Made by a program: the position numbers and the translations under genes. This document shows, piece by piece, positions 8,106-17,446 of a DNA stretch of 64,000 bases. The notes under the pieces were generated by a model. That model was not told the DNA's origin, did no database searches, and saw only the letters and a list, made by a program, of their open reading frames with translations. Origin of the DNA: Agarivorans sp. TSD2052 (GTDB lineage: Bacteria; Pseudomonadota; Gammaproteobacteria; Enterobacterales; Celerinatantimonadaceae); NCBI RefSeq assembly GCF_023238625.1, contig NZ_CP096670.1, positions 919,501-983,500 of the forward strand. Direction: 5' to 3'. The first letter of the stretch is position 1. Each line of letters begins with the position of its first letter.

Positions 8106-9854
8106 GTGGATTTTTTAGGAAGTAGTAATAACATCATGTTTTATTTAATTTGGGTTGGTGTAGGGCTGATTGCCTTTTTCACTATTGGTTTGATTTTGGC
8201 TAAGTTGTACACCCGCGCCACTAAAGAAACGGCGTTTGTTCGTACCGGTTTAGGTGGCGAAAAAGTGGTTAAAGATGGGGGTGCTATCGTGCTGCCAGTG
8301 GTGCATGAAACTATTCCTGTGAACATGAATACGCTGCGCATCGAAGTAGAGAAAACCCAGAAAGATGCCTTAATTACCAAAGATAGAATGCGGGTTGATG
8401 TTAAGGCCGACTTTTACTTAAGAGTGGCCCCTAATAGCGAAGGGATCTCTATGGCGGCGCAAACTTTGGGTACGCGTACCATGCGCGTGGAAGAGTTGAA
8501 AAAGCTGATGGAGTCTAAGTTTGTTGATGTGTTGCGCTCGGTAGCGGCAGAAATGTCGATGACTGAAATGCACGAGCAGCGTTCTGACTTTGTACAAAAA
8601 GTGCAGCAAAACGTGATGAACGATTTAGAGAAAAACGGCTTGGAGCTTGAATCAGTTTCTTTAACCGGTTTTGACCAAACAGACTTGCAGTTTTTTAATG
8701 AAAACAACGCCTTTGACGCCGAAGGTCGCGCTAGGTTAACTAAAATCATTGAAGAAAAACGCAAAGAAACCAACGATATTCAGCAAGAAAACCGGATTAA
8801 GATTGAGCAGCGTAATCTAGAAGCTGAAAAACAATCGCTGGAAGTAAACAAACAAGAAGAAGAAGCCAAGCTAACCCAAGAGCAAGTACTGGCGTTTAAA
8901 CGTGCTGAGCAAAAAGCCGAAATTGCTAAAAACCGCGAACAGAAACAACAGGAAGAGCGCGAAGCAGAAATTGCCAAAGAGCGCGCACTAGAAGCGGCCG
9001 AGATTGAAAAATCACGAGATATTGAAACCCGCGAAATTGAAAAAAGTAAAACCTTAGAGCAAGCCAGCATTCAGCGCCAACGTGACTTAGAAGTGGCAGA
9101 GCAAGACAAGCAAATTGCTATTGCTAAGAAATCTGAAGAAGAATCTGCCGCTCAAGCAAACGCCGCCGAAGCTGAAAAACTGATGGTACAGAAGAGTGAA
9201 GCGGTAACAACAGCACGCCAAGTCGCCGAAGCTAATCGTCGTAAAGAAATTGAAGTGATTGACGCGCTTAAAGAAGCGGAGCGTGATGCAGTAGGCATTA
9301 CTGTACAAGCTGAAGCCGAGAAGAAAGTAGCACAAGATAAATCGACCGCCATTTTGATTGAAGCGAAGGCTGAAGCTGACGCCAAAAAACTGCGCGCCGA
9401 AGCCGATGAGAAGGTGTATGCAGTAGAAGCGGCGGGTAAACAAGCGATGTATGACGCAGAAAACACCCTGCGTGACGAACAGATAGAGCTACAAAAATCC
9501 TTAGCGATTCTAAAAATACTGCCAGAGCTCGTGGCTAACGCAGTTAAGCCTTTAGAAAACATTGAAGGTATCAAAATCTTGCAAGGTTATGGCGCTGCAA
9601 GTGGCGGTGCGCAAAATGGTGAATCGGGCGGCAATCAAGGGTTGGCAGAGCAAGTGACTCAAGCAGCCTTAGGTTACCGTGCTAATGCACCTTTGGTAGA
9701 TGCCATGCTAAGAGAAGTGGGTTTAGTCGATAAACACAATGGTAGCTTGGAAGATTTACTCACGGGGCAATCAAGCGTTATTCAAGACGCGTTAACCGTG
9801 ACCGAGCAAACCGAAGAGGCGCCAGCCTTGGAAGAAGTACCCGCATCTGCATGA
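8106..9854 (+). CDS. yqiK: Flotillin-family protein YqiK
   Basis: A 582-residue flotillin: N-terminal transmembrane helix (about 10-33), SPFH/band-7 domain (about 35-225), a very long charged coiled coil rich in E, K, A and Q (about 225-470), and a C-terminal Gly-rich tail. Flotillins scaffold ordered inner-membrane microdomains and form large oligomers. The start is GTG with AAGGA 6 bases upstream, 3 bases after yqiJ, so the two are translationally close. The repetitive coiled-coil code creates several spurious antisense reading frames. Tandem hairpins follow the gene. Confidence 0.9.
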   Translation: MDFLGSSNNIMFYLIWVGVGLIAFFTIGLILAKLYTRATKETAFVRTGLGGEKVVKDGGAIVLPVVHETIPVNMNTLRIEVEKTQKDALITKDRMRVDVKADFYLRVAPNSEGISMAAQTLGTRTMRVEELKKLMESKFVDVLRSVAAEMSMTEMHEQRSDFVQKVQQNVMNDLEKNGLELESVSLTGFDQTDLQFFNENNAFDAEGRARLTKIIEEKRKETNDIQQENRIKIEQRNLEAEKQSLEVNKQEEEAKLTQEQVLAFKRAEQKAEIAKNREQKQQEEREAEIAKERALEAAEIEKSRDIETREIEKSKTLEQASIQRQRDLEVAEQDKQIAIAKKSEEESAAQANAAEAEKLMVQKSEAVTTARQVAEANRRKEIEVIDALKEAERDAVGITVQAEAEKKVAQDKSTAILIEAKAEADAKKLRAEADEKVYAVEAAGKQAMYDAENTLRDEQIELQKSLAILKILPELVANAVKPLENIEGIKILQGYGAASGGAQNGESGGNQGLAEQVTQAALGYRANAPLVDAMLREVGLVDKHNGSLEDLLTGQSSVIQDALTVTEQTEEAPALEEVPASA

Positions 9855-9896
9855 TAGATGTGTAGCGAAAAACGCGCTTGGTGGTTTAAGCGCGAC

Positions 9897-9926
9897 AAAG
9901 GCGGAGCAGCAATGCACCGCCTTTTC
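9897..9926 (+). terminator. Terminator after yqiK
   Basis: The stem AAAGGCGG / CCGCCTTT has a 12-base loop and a short T run. Another hairpin, CGCGCTT / AAGCGCG, lies immediately upstream at about 9873-9894. Together they separate yqiK from the convergent DUF2339 gene. Confidence 0.7.
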
Positions 9927-9996
9927 TGTATTTGCTACATTGACATCTAGGGAAGGCGAAACACCCTGTTCTTTCATCACTGAACGACGACACCGT

Positions 9997-12900
9997 TTAT
10001 TGAGCCAGTGCCGACTCAGCAGAATTAATCCTATTCTTGGCTTTTTGGTAGAAGTAAGAAACGCTTAATAAAATGATACCTATTACCATAAACGCTACAA
10101 TTTTTTGTATTAATTCAAAGGCCGCTATATCAACAAACATCACCTTTACGCATGCTGTAGCAAAGATAATAGCCGCCAAGCGCACCATATCTGCCTGCTG
10201 TGGACGCAAGCTAATAAACATTAATACACTTGCATGGCTGATCAATAATATGGCTGTGAGCGGTGCTGAAATACTGGGATCTAGTTGGTAGCTGCATAGT
10301 AAGTAGCTAGCAGAGAGTAGTAGGTGCCAAGCCCATTTCAAACCCTTGCGCGGAAGCATTCTTTCATGAGTATTAATACCTAAACGAGGGGCTAACAAAT
10401 AACGAGCGAGTAAGGCCAACAGGGTGAGTTCGGCAATGCTTAGCAATAGTTTGTTGGCATGTAAGCTTGGGTTGAGTTGCGCAGCTAGGTGGATAATAAA
10501 GGGGATTAATGCTGCGACGAACATCGCTAAGTAGGCCACAGTATAGCTAGGTTTTAAAGCCTTAGATAATGCTTTTCCTAGTCGGTTGGAACGCTCAGTA
10601 ATTAAGTAAAAATAGCCACAAATCAAGACTGCACTAAGGCTCCAATTAGGTAGCAATAAGTTACTAATAGTTTGGCTAGCCACAATCAATACCAATGCAA
10701 AATAATAGGGACTTAAATGCCATTGTAATTTAACCACTTGCTGCCATTTAGTGGATAGTTGCGTGTAGCGCAGCATAATAAAGCCAATTAAAACTATGCC
10801 TAGCGCTAACGCCACCAACCCTTGCCATTGTTTCCCTAAACACATTACTGCCGTAACCAATATGGCCAATATGCTTAATAACTGCGCTTCGTAGCGTAGG
10901 TTTTTGTTATTTATAAAGTAAGCCAATATTAAACTTATAGAAGTGCTAAGCCATAAGGCGATGGCCAAATAATCTGGGAAGCTGCGCATAACTTTTGGTA
11001 GGAATAGCAGGGGTAATGCTGCATAGCAAATGATTTGATAAACATAGGCAAGCTTTATGAGCGGCGAGCTGGCATAGTGTTTTTTGTACCAGTAGTAAAC
11101 CAGAAGCAAGGAAATAAACAGTTCTACTCTAGCCAGCTTGGCATTAAGTGCTTGGTCTGAAAAGCTAGTGCTAGCTGCATCTATTACACCAAATATCACT
11201 AAGCCCAGCAGCGGGAGTTGCAACAGCCAAGCCAAGACTTCAGAAATACGGAGCGAATTTTGTGCGCTAAGGTGCAGCAGCAATAGACCGATAAGAGGCA
11301 AGATGAGCAAGAAGTATTGGTTGCTAATAAAATATGCCACTAATAATAAGGTGGCCGAGTAAAGTACGCTGAGTAACTCATGTACGATATATACGCAGTG
11401 TCTTTCAGCAGCGATTAGATAACGCTTATATTGGCTTAATAGCTTCTTGGCGAGATAGCTTATTGCACAGCTTAGCATTAGTAATAAACAAAGAGTGGCC
11501 TGATCTTGCCACGTCGACAAAGCGGTATATTGATGTGATGTTAGGGTGTTAACGGTATGCACTAAGCTACTAATTATACCTACTGCAAGCAGCACATACG
11601 CTTCTGCTCGAATCGCGCTGAATTGCTCCTTACAGCCGACCCATAATAGCAACAGTCCCTCTAACAGTAATACTAAGCCAAGTAAGTCAGGGGTGAGCAA
11701 ATACAACCCGCCAAACCCAGCAAAGCTGCCAGCAAAAGCCAGTGCCAGCGCTGAAATCTGTTTATCTCTTTTTATTAATTTATACAGGCCAATACAGATT
11801 AAAGCATTGACGACAAATAGCTCGCCAGCATAAATACTGAACTCACTTAAGGTGTAAAGAGTGAAAGCTAATAGGCTAATCGGCACGGCTAACAAGCGAG
11901 GTGTGAGTGACGACTTAAGTAACAATAATAAGCTGGCAATACTATAGAGGTAGAACATGCCAATAATGGTAATGAGCGCAACTATGCTTTGCCAGTTAAG
12001 GCTACCAAAAGGCAAGGGGATGAACTGACTCACTATTCCTACGCAGGCAATGTGCAGTATGGCGGTTACTTCTATCAATACTGGCCAAGCTAATTTATGG
12101 CTTTGTACTAAGGAGCATAGGCCTACTATGAGCAAATAAGGCAAATACAAAAACGCATTATGGCTGTCGTCTAGCAGCATTAATGGTGCTAGCGAGCCAC
12201 CTAATAGCGCCACTACAGCAACAACTTTAGTATCAAGTTTTAGCGATAACTGATAACCAAAAATAGTGTTGGCCAATAACAAAGCAAAGCTGATGCTTGC
12301 TGGCAAAATATTAAAATAGGGGCCAAGGAAGTATAAACATAAATAGTTGAGAATTAAGCCAAGGCCTACCAAGCCAGAGCCAAAATCTTCCATGCCTGGG
12401 CGTCTATTGTTGATGAATACGCCCCCCGCGATAATCGTATTGGCGGCGCCTAATCCGAGCAAAGCTTTACCTAGCGCTGAAAACCAATTGTTAATCGAGA
12501 ACTGCAGTAAATAACCAAAACCCAGAGTTAGGGCAATAATGCCAGCAACAGTCATTAAAAATACGGCACCTAAGCTTTTGCTACGGTAATGTTGATAAAA
12601 GCCTTTGGCTTGCTGTGTTAATCCTGAGATAGGGCCAAATACCATAGCGCTAAGCTCAGCTATAGAATCACCAAGTTGAGCCATCAGCGAATTTAGTGCA
12701 CTGGGCTTGCTGGTTTGCTGATTCGCAGGCAAAGCTTGTAAAGGGTGCGGTGAAGGGTCCGTATTCTCAAATTGTCCGTTGGGGGAATGACTCGTTTGTT
12801 GTTGGACTGGTTCGGTCGATTTAGCCACATGACCAATTGACGGCTCGCTGTTGGATGACGCATTTTCAGCTGAGGCGACTGTTGTTGCTAACGATTGCTG

Positions 12901-13059
12901 CTCACTGTCAGGCTGAGATTGAATTTGCTGAGCAAGGTGATCAAGTTGGCGGCTAAAAGACGCGAGTTGATTGTCTAAGTGACTTTGATAAGTGCCTTGT
13001 TGTGATTTGATTAAGGCTAGCTCAGCTTTTAATTTAGCTACGTCATCCAATAACGGCAT
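9997..13059 (-). CDS. DUF2339 polytopic membrane protein
   Basis: A 1020-residue protein. Residues 1-60 form a coiled coil (LAKLKAELALIKSQQ-type heptads), 60-125 are a low-complexity Ser/Gln/Pro linker, and the rest consists of some two dozen or more hydrophobic helices. This matches DUF2339 proteins, large integral membrane proteins of unknown function. The gene is monocistronic. Neighbours give no clue to its job. The length and coiled-coil-then-membrane layout are typical of the family. Confidence 0.8.
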   Translation of the reverse strand: MPLLDDVAKLKAELALIKSQQGTYQSHLDNQLASFSRQLDHLAQQIQSQPDSEQQSLATTVASAENASSNSEPSIGHVAKSTEPVQQQTSHSPNGQFENTDPSPHPLQALPANQQTSKPSALNSLMAQLGDSIAELSAMVFGPISGLTQQAKGFYQHYRSKSLGAVFLMTVAGIIALTLGFGYLLQFSINNWFSALGKALLGLGAANTIIAGGVFINNRRPGMEDFGSGLVGLGLILNYLCLYFLGPYFNILPASISFALLLANTIFGYQLSLKLDTKVVAVVALLGGSLAPLMLLDDSHNAFLYLPYLLIVGLCSLVQSHKLAWPVLIEVTAILHIACVGIVSQFIPLPFGSLNWQSIVALITIIGMFYLYSIASLLLLLKSSLTPRLLAVPISLLAFTLYTLSEFSIYAGELFVVNALICIGLYKLIKRDKQISALALAFAGSFAGFGGLYLLTPDLLGLVLLLEGLLLLWVGCKEQFSAIRAEAYVLLAVGIISSLVHTVNTLTSHQYTALSTWQDQATLCLLLMLSCAISYLAKKLLSQYKRYLIAAERHCVYIVHELLSVLYSATLLLVAYFISNQYFLLILPLIGLLLLHLSAQNSLRISEVLAWLLQLPLLGLVIFGVIDAASTSFSDQALNAKLARVELFISLLLVYYWYKKHYASSPLIKLAYVYQIICYAALPLLFLPKVMRSFPDYLAIALWLSTSISLILAYFINNKNLRYEAQLLSILAILVTAVMCLGKQWQGLVALALGIVLIGFIMLRYTQLSTKWQQVVKLQWHLSPYYFALVLIVASQTISNLLLPNWSLSAVLICGYFYLITERSNRLGKALSKALKPSYTVAYLAMFVAALIPFIIHLAAQLNPSLHANKLLLSIAELTLLALLARYLLAPRLGINTHERMLPRKGLKWAWHLLLSASYLLCSYQLDPSISAPLTAILLISHASVLMFISLRPQQADMVRLAAIIFATACVKVMFVDIAAFELIQKIVAFMVIGIILLSVSYFYQKAKNRINSAESALAQ

Positions 13060-13670
13060 TATCTTATTCCATGATTAATCGAGTATTTTGAGCGTCAAAA
13101 AAGATTGTACGTTGAATGTGTATTTTAATAAATGCATGTTTTATCTTGATTTATTGCTCTATGTTGATTTTATTAAAAATAAATTGAGTTTGAAGGCTCT
13201 GTTGTTTTCCAGCCTCTAAATAACTCAAGCTTTGTTTTATGGTTGTCGTGGGTCTGTGGAAATATTCACTGTGTTAGAGCTAAATTAGGAGGTGGAATGA
13301 TCTAGGGATCAAGGCTTACGTAAAAACAGCAACATAATGAATACCCAATATTCTGTAATGATAATAAGGCAACGGTTCTGTGAGGGCACAAAGCGATAGC
13401 ATTTGCAGATGATTTGGCGTCGCTAGGAGAGACTAAACCATATAATTAATGGTTCGACGTACTAGAAATTACGAGCGAGGGAAAGAGACCGAAGTCGAAT
13501 ACCCTCCTTGTAATGGTAACTGGTCAATCTAAGGGGGAAGACAAGAACTGCAGTTATCTTTTTGTTTCAATGTCATTTTGGCAACTAACGCAGAGTTGTG
13601 CGGTAGGGACCAGCGCTAAGCGTTCTAGTATTTAAATACCACAACTGTCACACTCGATATCGTTACTCTT
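13060..13670. other. 611-base gap without a supported gene
   Basis: The part next to 13060 should contain the DUF2339 promoter. The rest holds only short open frames on either strand, with no recognisable protein, tRNA or clear hairpin series. A non-coding RNA cannot be excluded. Confidence 0.4.
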
Positions 13671-13883
13671 TTATAGCTTTTTTATCACCGATGCAAGTTG
13701 CTGATATTGCGCTAGTGTATGCTGGTAAAGTCGGTGCTCTTTCTCTTTGCTAGTCAGTGCATCGGCGGCGTTGATGACATCGTGAAGGCTACATTTACTG
13801 ACAGGGGGTTGAGGTTCAACGAGGCCTTCTTCTAATGGTTGTTTCTTGGCTAACCATGTTGCTTTTATTGCTCTATCGACCCC
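13671..13883 (-). other. In-frame ORF directly continuing past the glutaredoxin stop codon
   Basis: Immediately after the TGA of the upstream glutaredoxin-like gene the same frame stays open for 70 codons to a TAA at 13671-13673. It encodes a plausible soluble helical sequence (KATWLAKKQPLEEG, later SLHDVINAADALTSKEKEHR, ending VIKKL). There is no ATG, GTG or TTG near the beginning. Either the TGA is a nonsense mutation in a longer protein, or this is a separate gene starting at the ATA codon at 13866-13868, with GAGG about 12 bases upstream. The family is not recognised. Confidence 0.35.
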
Positions 13884-14171
13884 TCAGCCATAGGTTTGCT
13901 CTAGGTACCTTTCAATGTCTCTTGATTCTGGCATCCAGGTTTCGCTTCCATCTTGGGCGATGATACGCAATACCGGTACGGTGCCACGGCCTAATTGCTT
14001 GACCAGTTCGTCTCTATATTGTGGGTTTTTCATGGTGTCTCTTAATTCAACATTTAGCCCAAGCCTATTGATCGCTGCCGTAGCAATACTGCAAAAAGGG
14101 CAGCCGACAAAATGATAAAGCATTAAAGTATCTTGCTGGTTGGATTGCTTATTGGCTGAATTATTACTCAT
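13884..14171 (-). CDS. Glutaredoxin-like thiol-disulfide protein
   Basis: A 95-residue protein with a thioredoxin fold: active-site C24-P-F-C27 after the first strand (LMLYHFVGCPFC) and the cis-proline motif GTVPVL. It ends at the usual glutaredoxin length (SRDIERYLEQTYG), so the gene can be complete despite the open frame that continues after its TGA. It should reduce disulfides or mixed glutathione disulfides in the cytoplasm. The ATG is preceded by AAGGAA. The specific partner is unknown. Confidence 0.85.
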   Translation of the reverse strand: MSNNSANKQSNQQDTLMLYHFVGCPFCSIATAAINRLGLNVELRDTMKNPQYRDELVKQLGRGTVPVLRIIAQDGSETWMPESRDIERYLEQTYG

Positions 14172-14386
14172 TGGTATTCCTTAAGCGTGTTAATCATGAC
14201 GGTAATATAACTGGCTATGAGGGTATTTGGAATGAAAAGGGCTGAGGCTATTGTAACTAACGGCATATACCCTGCTAGGCAAAGACAAGTAGTGGTAGAT
14301 AAGCCGCAAGGCTCTTGCTTAGTGCTTGACTCGATAGCGAGCTGATAATACCATTTGTATACGTTTTATATATGGTTTGTATATCT

Positions 14387-14611
14387 ATGGGTATCGTGAA
14401 AATTTCTGAAGAGCTACATGAAGAAGTAAGAAAAGCCAGTTCTGTAATGTCTCGCTCTATCAATTCACAAGCAGAATTCTGGATAAAAATGGGGATGCTG
14501 GCAGAGCTACATCCGCAACGTTCTTTCAGCCAAATTGTTGCTGAACTGATGAAATCTGCCGATGTTTCGTTGGCTAAAGCTTCCGTGGTGGAAGCCACTA
14601 TCAATGAATAG
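14387..14611 (+). CDS. ParD-like antitoxin-family protein
   Basis: A 74-residue protein from the ATG at 14387 (79 residues if the in-frame ATG at 14372 is used). The sequence MGIVKISEELHEEVRKASSV is typical of ParD-like proteins: a short ribbon-helix-helix-type N-terminus, then SRSINSQAEFWIKMGMLAE. Such proteins resemble the antitoxin half of type II toxin-antitoxin pairs. No classical ParE toxin follows. Instead its end overlaps the start of a methionine aminopeptidase gene by 8 bases, so the two are translationally coupled. The DNA-binding or antitoxin role is inferred. Confidence 0.75.
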   Translation: MGIVKISEELHEEVRKASSVMSRSINSQAEFWIKMGMLAELHPQRSFSQIVAELMKSADVSLAKASVVEATINE

Positions 14612-15386
14612 AGCCGTGAAGATAAAGTCAGCCACTGACATTGAATTGATGCGTCATTCAGGCACGTTATTGGCGCAAGTATTCGGTATGTTGGATACCT
14701 ATGTAAAGCCAGGAATATCAACCATGGATATTAATAATAGAGTTGAAGACTTTATTATTAATGACCTAAATAGCAGACCTGCCAGTAAGGGGCAATACGG
14801 TTATCAGTTTGTCTTAAATTCCTCTATTAATGAAGTGGTATGTCATGGTGTGCCTAGCGCCAATCAATTGCTGAAAAGTCGCGATATTATTAATTTAGAT
14901 ATTACTTTAGAGAAGGATGGGTTTATAACAGACTCTAGCAAAATGTATGTGATGCCGGAGGCCTCCCTTGACGCTAAAAAATTAGTAGACGTCACCTACC
15001 AAGCAATGTGGGCGGGCATTAAGCAAGTTAAACCCGGCTCAAGGCTTGGTGATATTGGCCATGCCATTCAACAGTGTGCGGAGAGTTATGGCTACAGCAT
15101 TGTAAGAGAATATTGTGGGCATGGTATTGGCCGAGAAATGCATGAAGATCCACAAGTGCTGCATTATGGCTCTTCAAATACCGGGCTAAAACTCGCAGAG
15201 GGGATGATTTTTACCATTGAACCGATGGTGAACCAGGGCAAAGCTAAAGTGAAAACCAAAAAAGATGGCTGGACTGTCATTACAAAAGACAAAAAATTGT
15301 CTGCTCAGTCTGAACATACAGTTTTGGTGACAGCGAATGGCTTTGAAGTGCTGACTTTACGAGAAACTGAAAATTCGAGACCTTAG
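14604..15386 (+). CDS. map: Type I methionine aminopeptidase
   Basis: A 260-residue enzyme that removes N-terminal methionine from nascent proteins. All expected catalytic residues are visible: H81 (VCHGVPS), D99 and D110 (NLDITLEKDGFITD), H173 (CGHGIGREMH), E206 (FTIEPMV) and E237 (SEHTV). The start is the ATG at 14604, inside the end of the ParD-like gene; an upstream in-frame codon at 14562 would run through that gene. Being coupled to an antitoxin-like gene rather than to rpsB, this is probably an accessory second copy. The canonical map gene is presumably elsewhere. Confidence 0.9.
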   Translation: MNRAVKIKSATDIELMRHSGTLLAQVFGMLDTYVKPGISTMDINNRVEDFIINDLNSRPASKGQYGYQFVLNSSINEVVCHGVPSANQLLKSRDIINLDITLEKDGFITDSSKMYVMPEASLDAKKLVDVTYQAMWAGIKQVKPGSRLGDIGHAIQQCAESYGYSIVREYCGHGIGREMHEDPQVLHYGSSNTGLKLAEGMIFTIEPMVNQGKAKVKTKKDGWTVITKDKKLSAQSEHTVLVTANGFEVLTLRETENSRP

Positions 15387-15568
15387 ATTGTTTTAAACAT
15401 ATCCGGCAGGCAGCTTTTATCGATTACGCTGAGGGGCTCGTAGGCTTTTGGGGTGATGCATAAAAACTGCATGCTAGCTTCAAATCACTTCAGTGTACGC
15501 TGGATGGAAAGCCTAGCGTCGAGGATGTTGTTTGTCAGCTTGATGGTGATGTGTTGTCTGTAGATTGA
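15371..15568 (+). pseudogene. Possible decayed ORF after map
   Basis: In one frame, starting inside the end of map, the sequence reads FKHIRQAAFIDYAEGLVGFW, is broken by a TAA at 15461-15463, and continues SLQCTLDGKPSVEDVV to a TGA at 15566. Both halves look protein-like and are in the same frame, but no start codon or family is recognised. This may be a gene relic or chance. Confidence 0.25.
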
Positions 15569-15623
15569 AAATGGCCACTAAAGGTAGAAACGTAAACGGT
15601 TGTTGGCCGGCCGTTGGCAAATA

Positions 15624-15653
15624 ATAACTAAAGCCTTAATAGGCTTTAGTTAT
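15624..15653. terminator. Bidirectional hairpin
   Basis: A perfect 12-bp stem ATAACTAAAGCC / GGCTTTAGTTAT with a 6-base loop. The A/T-rich ends suit termination from either side, between map and the small minus-strand gene. Confidence 0.6.
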
Positions 15654-15736
15654 ATTTATGGTCGATTCGCTGAAAATGTTACGGCGAATAGCCTGCATAT
15701 CATCGATTAGCGCTTGTCTTTGGCTTTTCAGCTTGA

Positions 15737-15904
15737 TTAGCTAACGTAATCGAACAAGTCATTTTCTAGTTTTTTTCGTTCGTTGTATTCGTCAATTCTT
15801 CTGCGAGTGCGAGCGGCATTCTTCTCTTTGTTATGTTGTTTAACACGATGGACTTTGTCTTCATCATCCCATTCATCACTGTCATCGAACTTAGAGTATT
15901 TCAT
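15737..15904 (-). CDS. Small charged protein (PA3496/DUF3545-like)
   Basis: A 55-residue protein beginning MKYSKFDDSDEWDDEDK, with an acidic N-terminus and a basic helical second half (KNAARTRRRIDEYNERKKLE). Small proteins with this acidic-then-RRR-helix pattern occur throughout gammaproteobacteria (PA3496/DUF3545-like); their role is poorly known. The ATG at 15902-15904 has TAGG about 9 bases upstream. A hairpin lies just beyond its 3' end. The family placement is by pattern, not by firm recognition. Confidence 0.6.
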   Translation of the reverse strand: MKYSKFDDSDEWDDEDKVHRVKQHNKEKNAARTRRRIDEYNERKKLENDLFDYVS

Positions 15905-16229
15905 ACACGTTAACCTATGTGTCTATAAATATTACAGGTCTTTAAAGCAGGAGGCTAAGCGTAAAATTGACGTTTCTCCTACACGTCAAATCTGCTACAT
16001 AAGCGGGCGTTGGTCAAACAATAAAATAATTATTCAAGTGAAGGGTTTATTCATTAAGTCTTTTTAAATTAATGGTTTATGGTTGGTTTTTGCTTGTTTT
16101 TAAGTTGATCAAATTATCGTAATCGTCACGACAAATACGCTTTGTTTTACCTAGGGCTAGATTGCTGCCACTATCGCGCGGATTTTTAACCCCGCCATGT
16201 TTTATGGCCCTATTATTGCTAACTGAATC

Positions 16230-17392
16230 ATGCCAAACACAGTTGTAAACAGCACGTCAAACAAGCTATTTGCTCCCTTAATGGGCTTAGCGTTTTTTGC
16301 CATTGCCAGCGGCTACTTAATGAGCCTGTTACCTTTAGCCTTAGGTCATTATTCACTACCTGTTCATTTAGGCCCTTGGCTAGCCAGTGTTTATTACACG
16401 GGGTTATTATTTGGGGCTTTTAAGGCACAAGCCATAATATCGGCGCTAGGTCATAGAGTGGCTTTTGTGGTGTTTTTGCTAAGCCTTTTAGTCAGCGTAG
16501 TGTTTATGCTATTGCTGCCAAATTCGCTGAGTTGGTTGGTGCTTAGGGCCGTTGCAGGCGCGGCCACTGCAGGCATATTTGTGGTTGTTGAGTCGTGGTT
16601 ATTGTTTGTTGATTGCGATAAACAACGCGCGTCACGTTTGGGCTTTTATATGGTTACCTTATATGCGGGCAATGCCTTGGGACAATTGTTAATAGAATAT
16701 TTGGGAACCGGTGGTGGCTTGCCATTTTTATGCATTATTGCTTTATTGGGCTTGGCCATAGTGGCTCCCCTGTTAAGCCAAAACAGTGCGCCACAGCATA
16801 CTCAACACCAAGCGCTGTCGTTGAAAACCATTGCGACTTTGAGTAAACCGGCGGTGATGGGGTGTTTGGTATCGGGCTTAATCTCTTGGGGCCTATATAC
16901 GGATTGATGCCCGCTTATTTAAATAGTGATGCGCTATGGCGCAACAATATTGGTAGCTTAATGGCCATTTTGATCTTAGGGGGAATGTTAGTTCAGCCCA
17001 TTTGTAGTTATTTGTCGGCTCGCTTTAACAAAACCTTGTTGCAAGCGCTGATTAGCGCCTTAGGGTTGTTAGCAGCCATAGGGATTGTGTTGGTGAAGAG
17101 TGTCTTAGGTTTATCGCTGTGTTTGTTTGCACTAGGAGCTGCGGCGTTTGCACTATATCCGATTGCTATCTGTCAGGCTTGTTACAAGGCAAGTGCAACG
17201 AGTATTGTGGCGATTACAGAGCTGATGTTACTTAGTTATAGCTTAGGCTCGATTATTGGGCCTTTATTTGCCGGTTTAGGCACGCAGTCCAGTCAGGCGC
17301 TGCCGATGTATTTGGCAGCCATTTTTGTCACTACCAGTGTTTATATGCTGTTGGTTGCTAGCAAGAGTGGCACTTTGCCAGAGCCCGTTTAA
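16230..17392 (+). pseudogene. MFS transporter (YcaD-like) split by a frameshift
   Basis: Two overlapping frames together make one 12-helix major-facilitator protein. The first (16230-16907) covers six helices and stops shortly after PAVMGCLVSGLI. The second picks up with LGPIYGLMPAYL and runs to 17392. In YcaD-like transporters these two segments are contiguous, so about one base is missing near 16880-16895, in or beside TCTTGGGGCC. A real mutation, a sequencing error in the G run, or programmed slippage are all possible. The intact protein would be a small-molecule exporter or sugar-type permease. Confidence 0.75.
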
Positions 17393-17417
17393 TAATCTTA
17401 AACTTCCTAATGGTATT

Positions 17418-17446
17418 AAGCCCAGTCTGCAATGGCTGGGCGCTTA
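17418..17446. terminator. Candidate terminator between convergent genes
   Basis: An imperfect stem (AAGCCCAG / CTGGGCGCTT) overlaps the stop of the minus-strand ATPase gene. There is no clear T tract, so support is modest. Confidence 0.4.

Noticed and set aside
8780-9574. Several long minus-strand open frames opposite yqiK
   Set aside because: They are Ser/Ala-rich or Phe-rich reflections of the Glu/Lys/Ala coiled-coil codons of yqiK, with no start signals.
16862-17392. Second half of the MFS transporter as an independent gene
   Set aside because: It begins in the middle of a transmembrane domain and aligns as the direct continuation of the first half, so it is one frameshifted gene.
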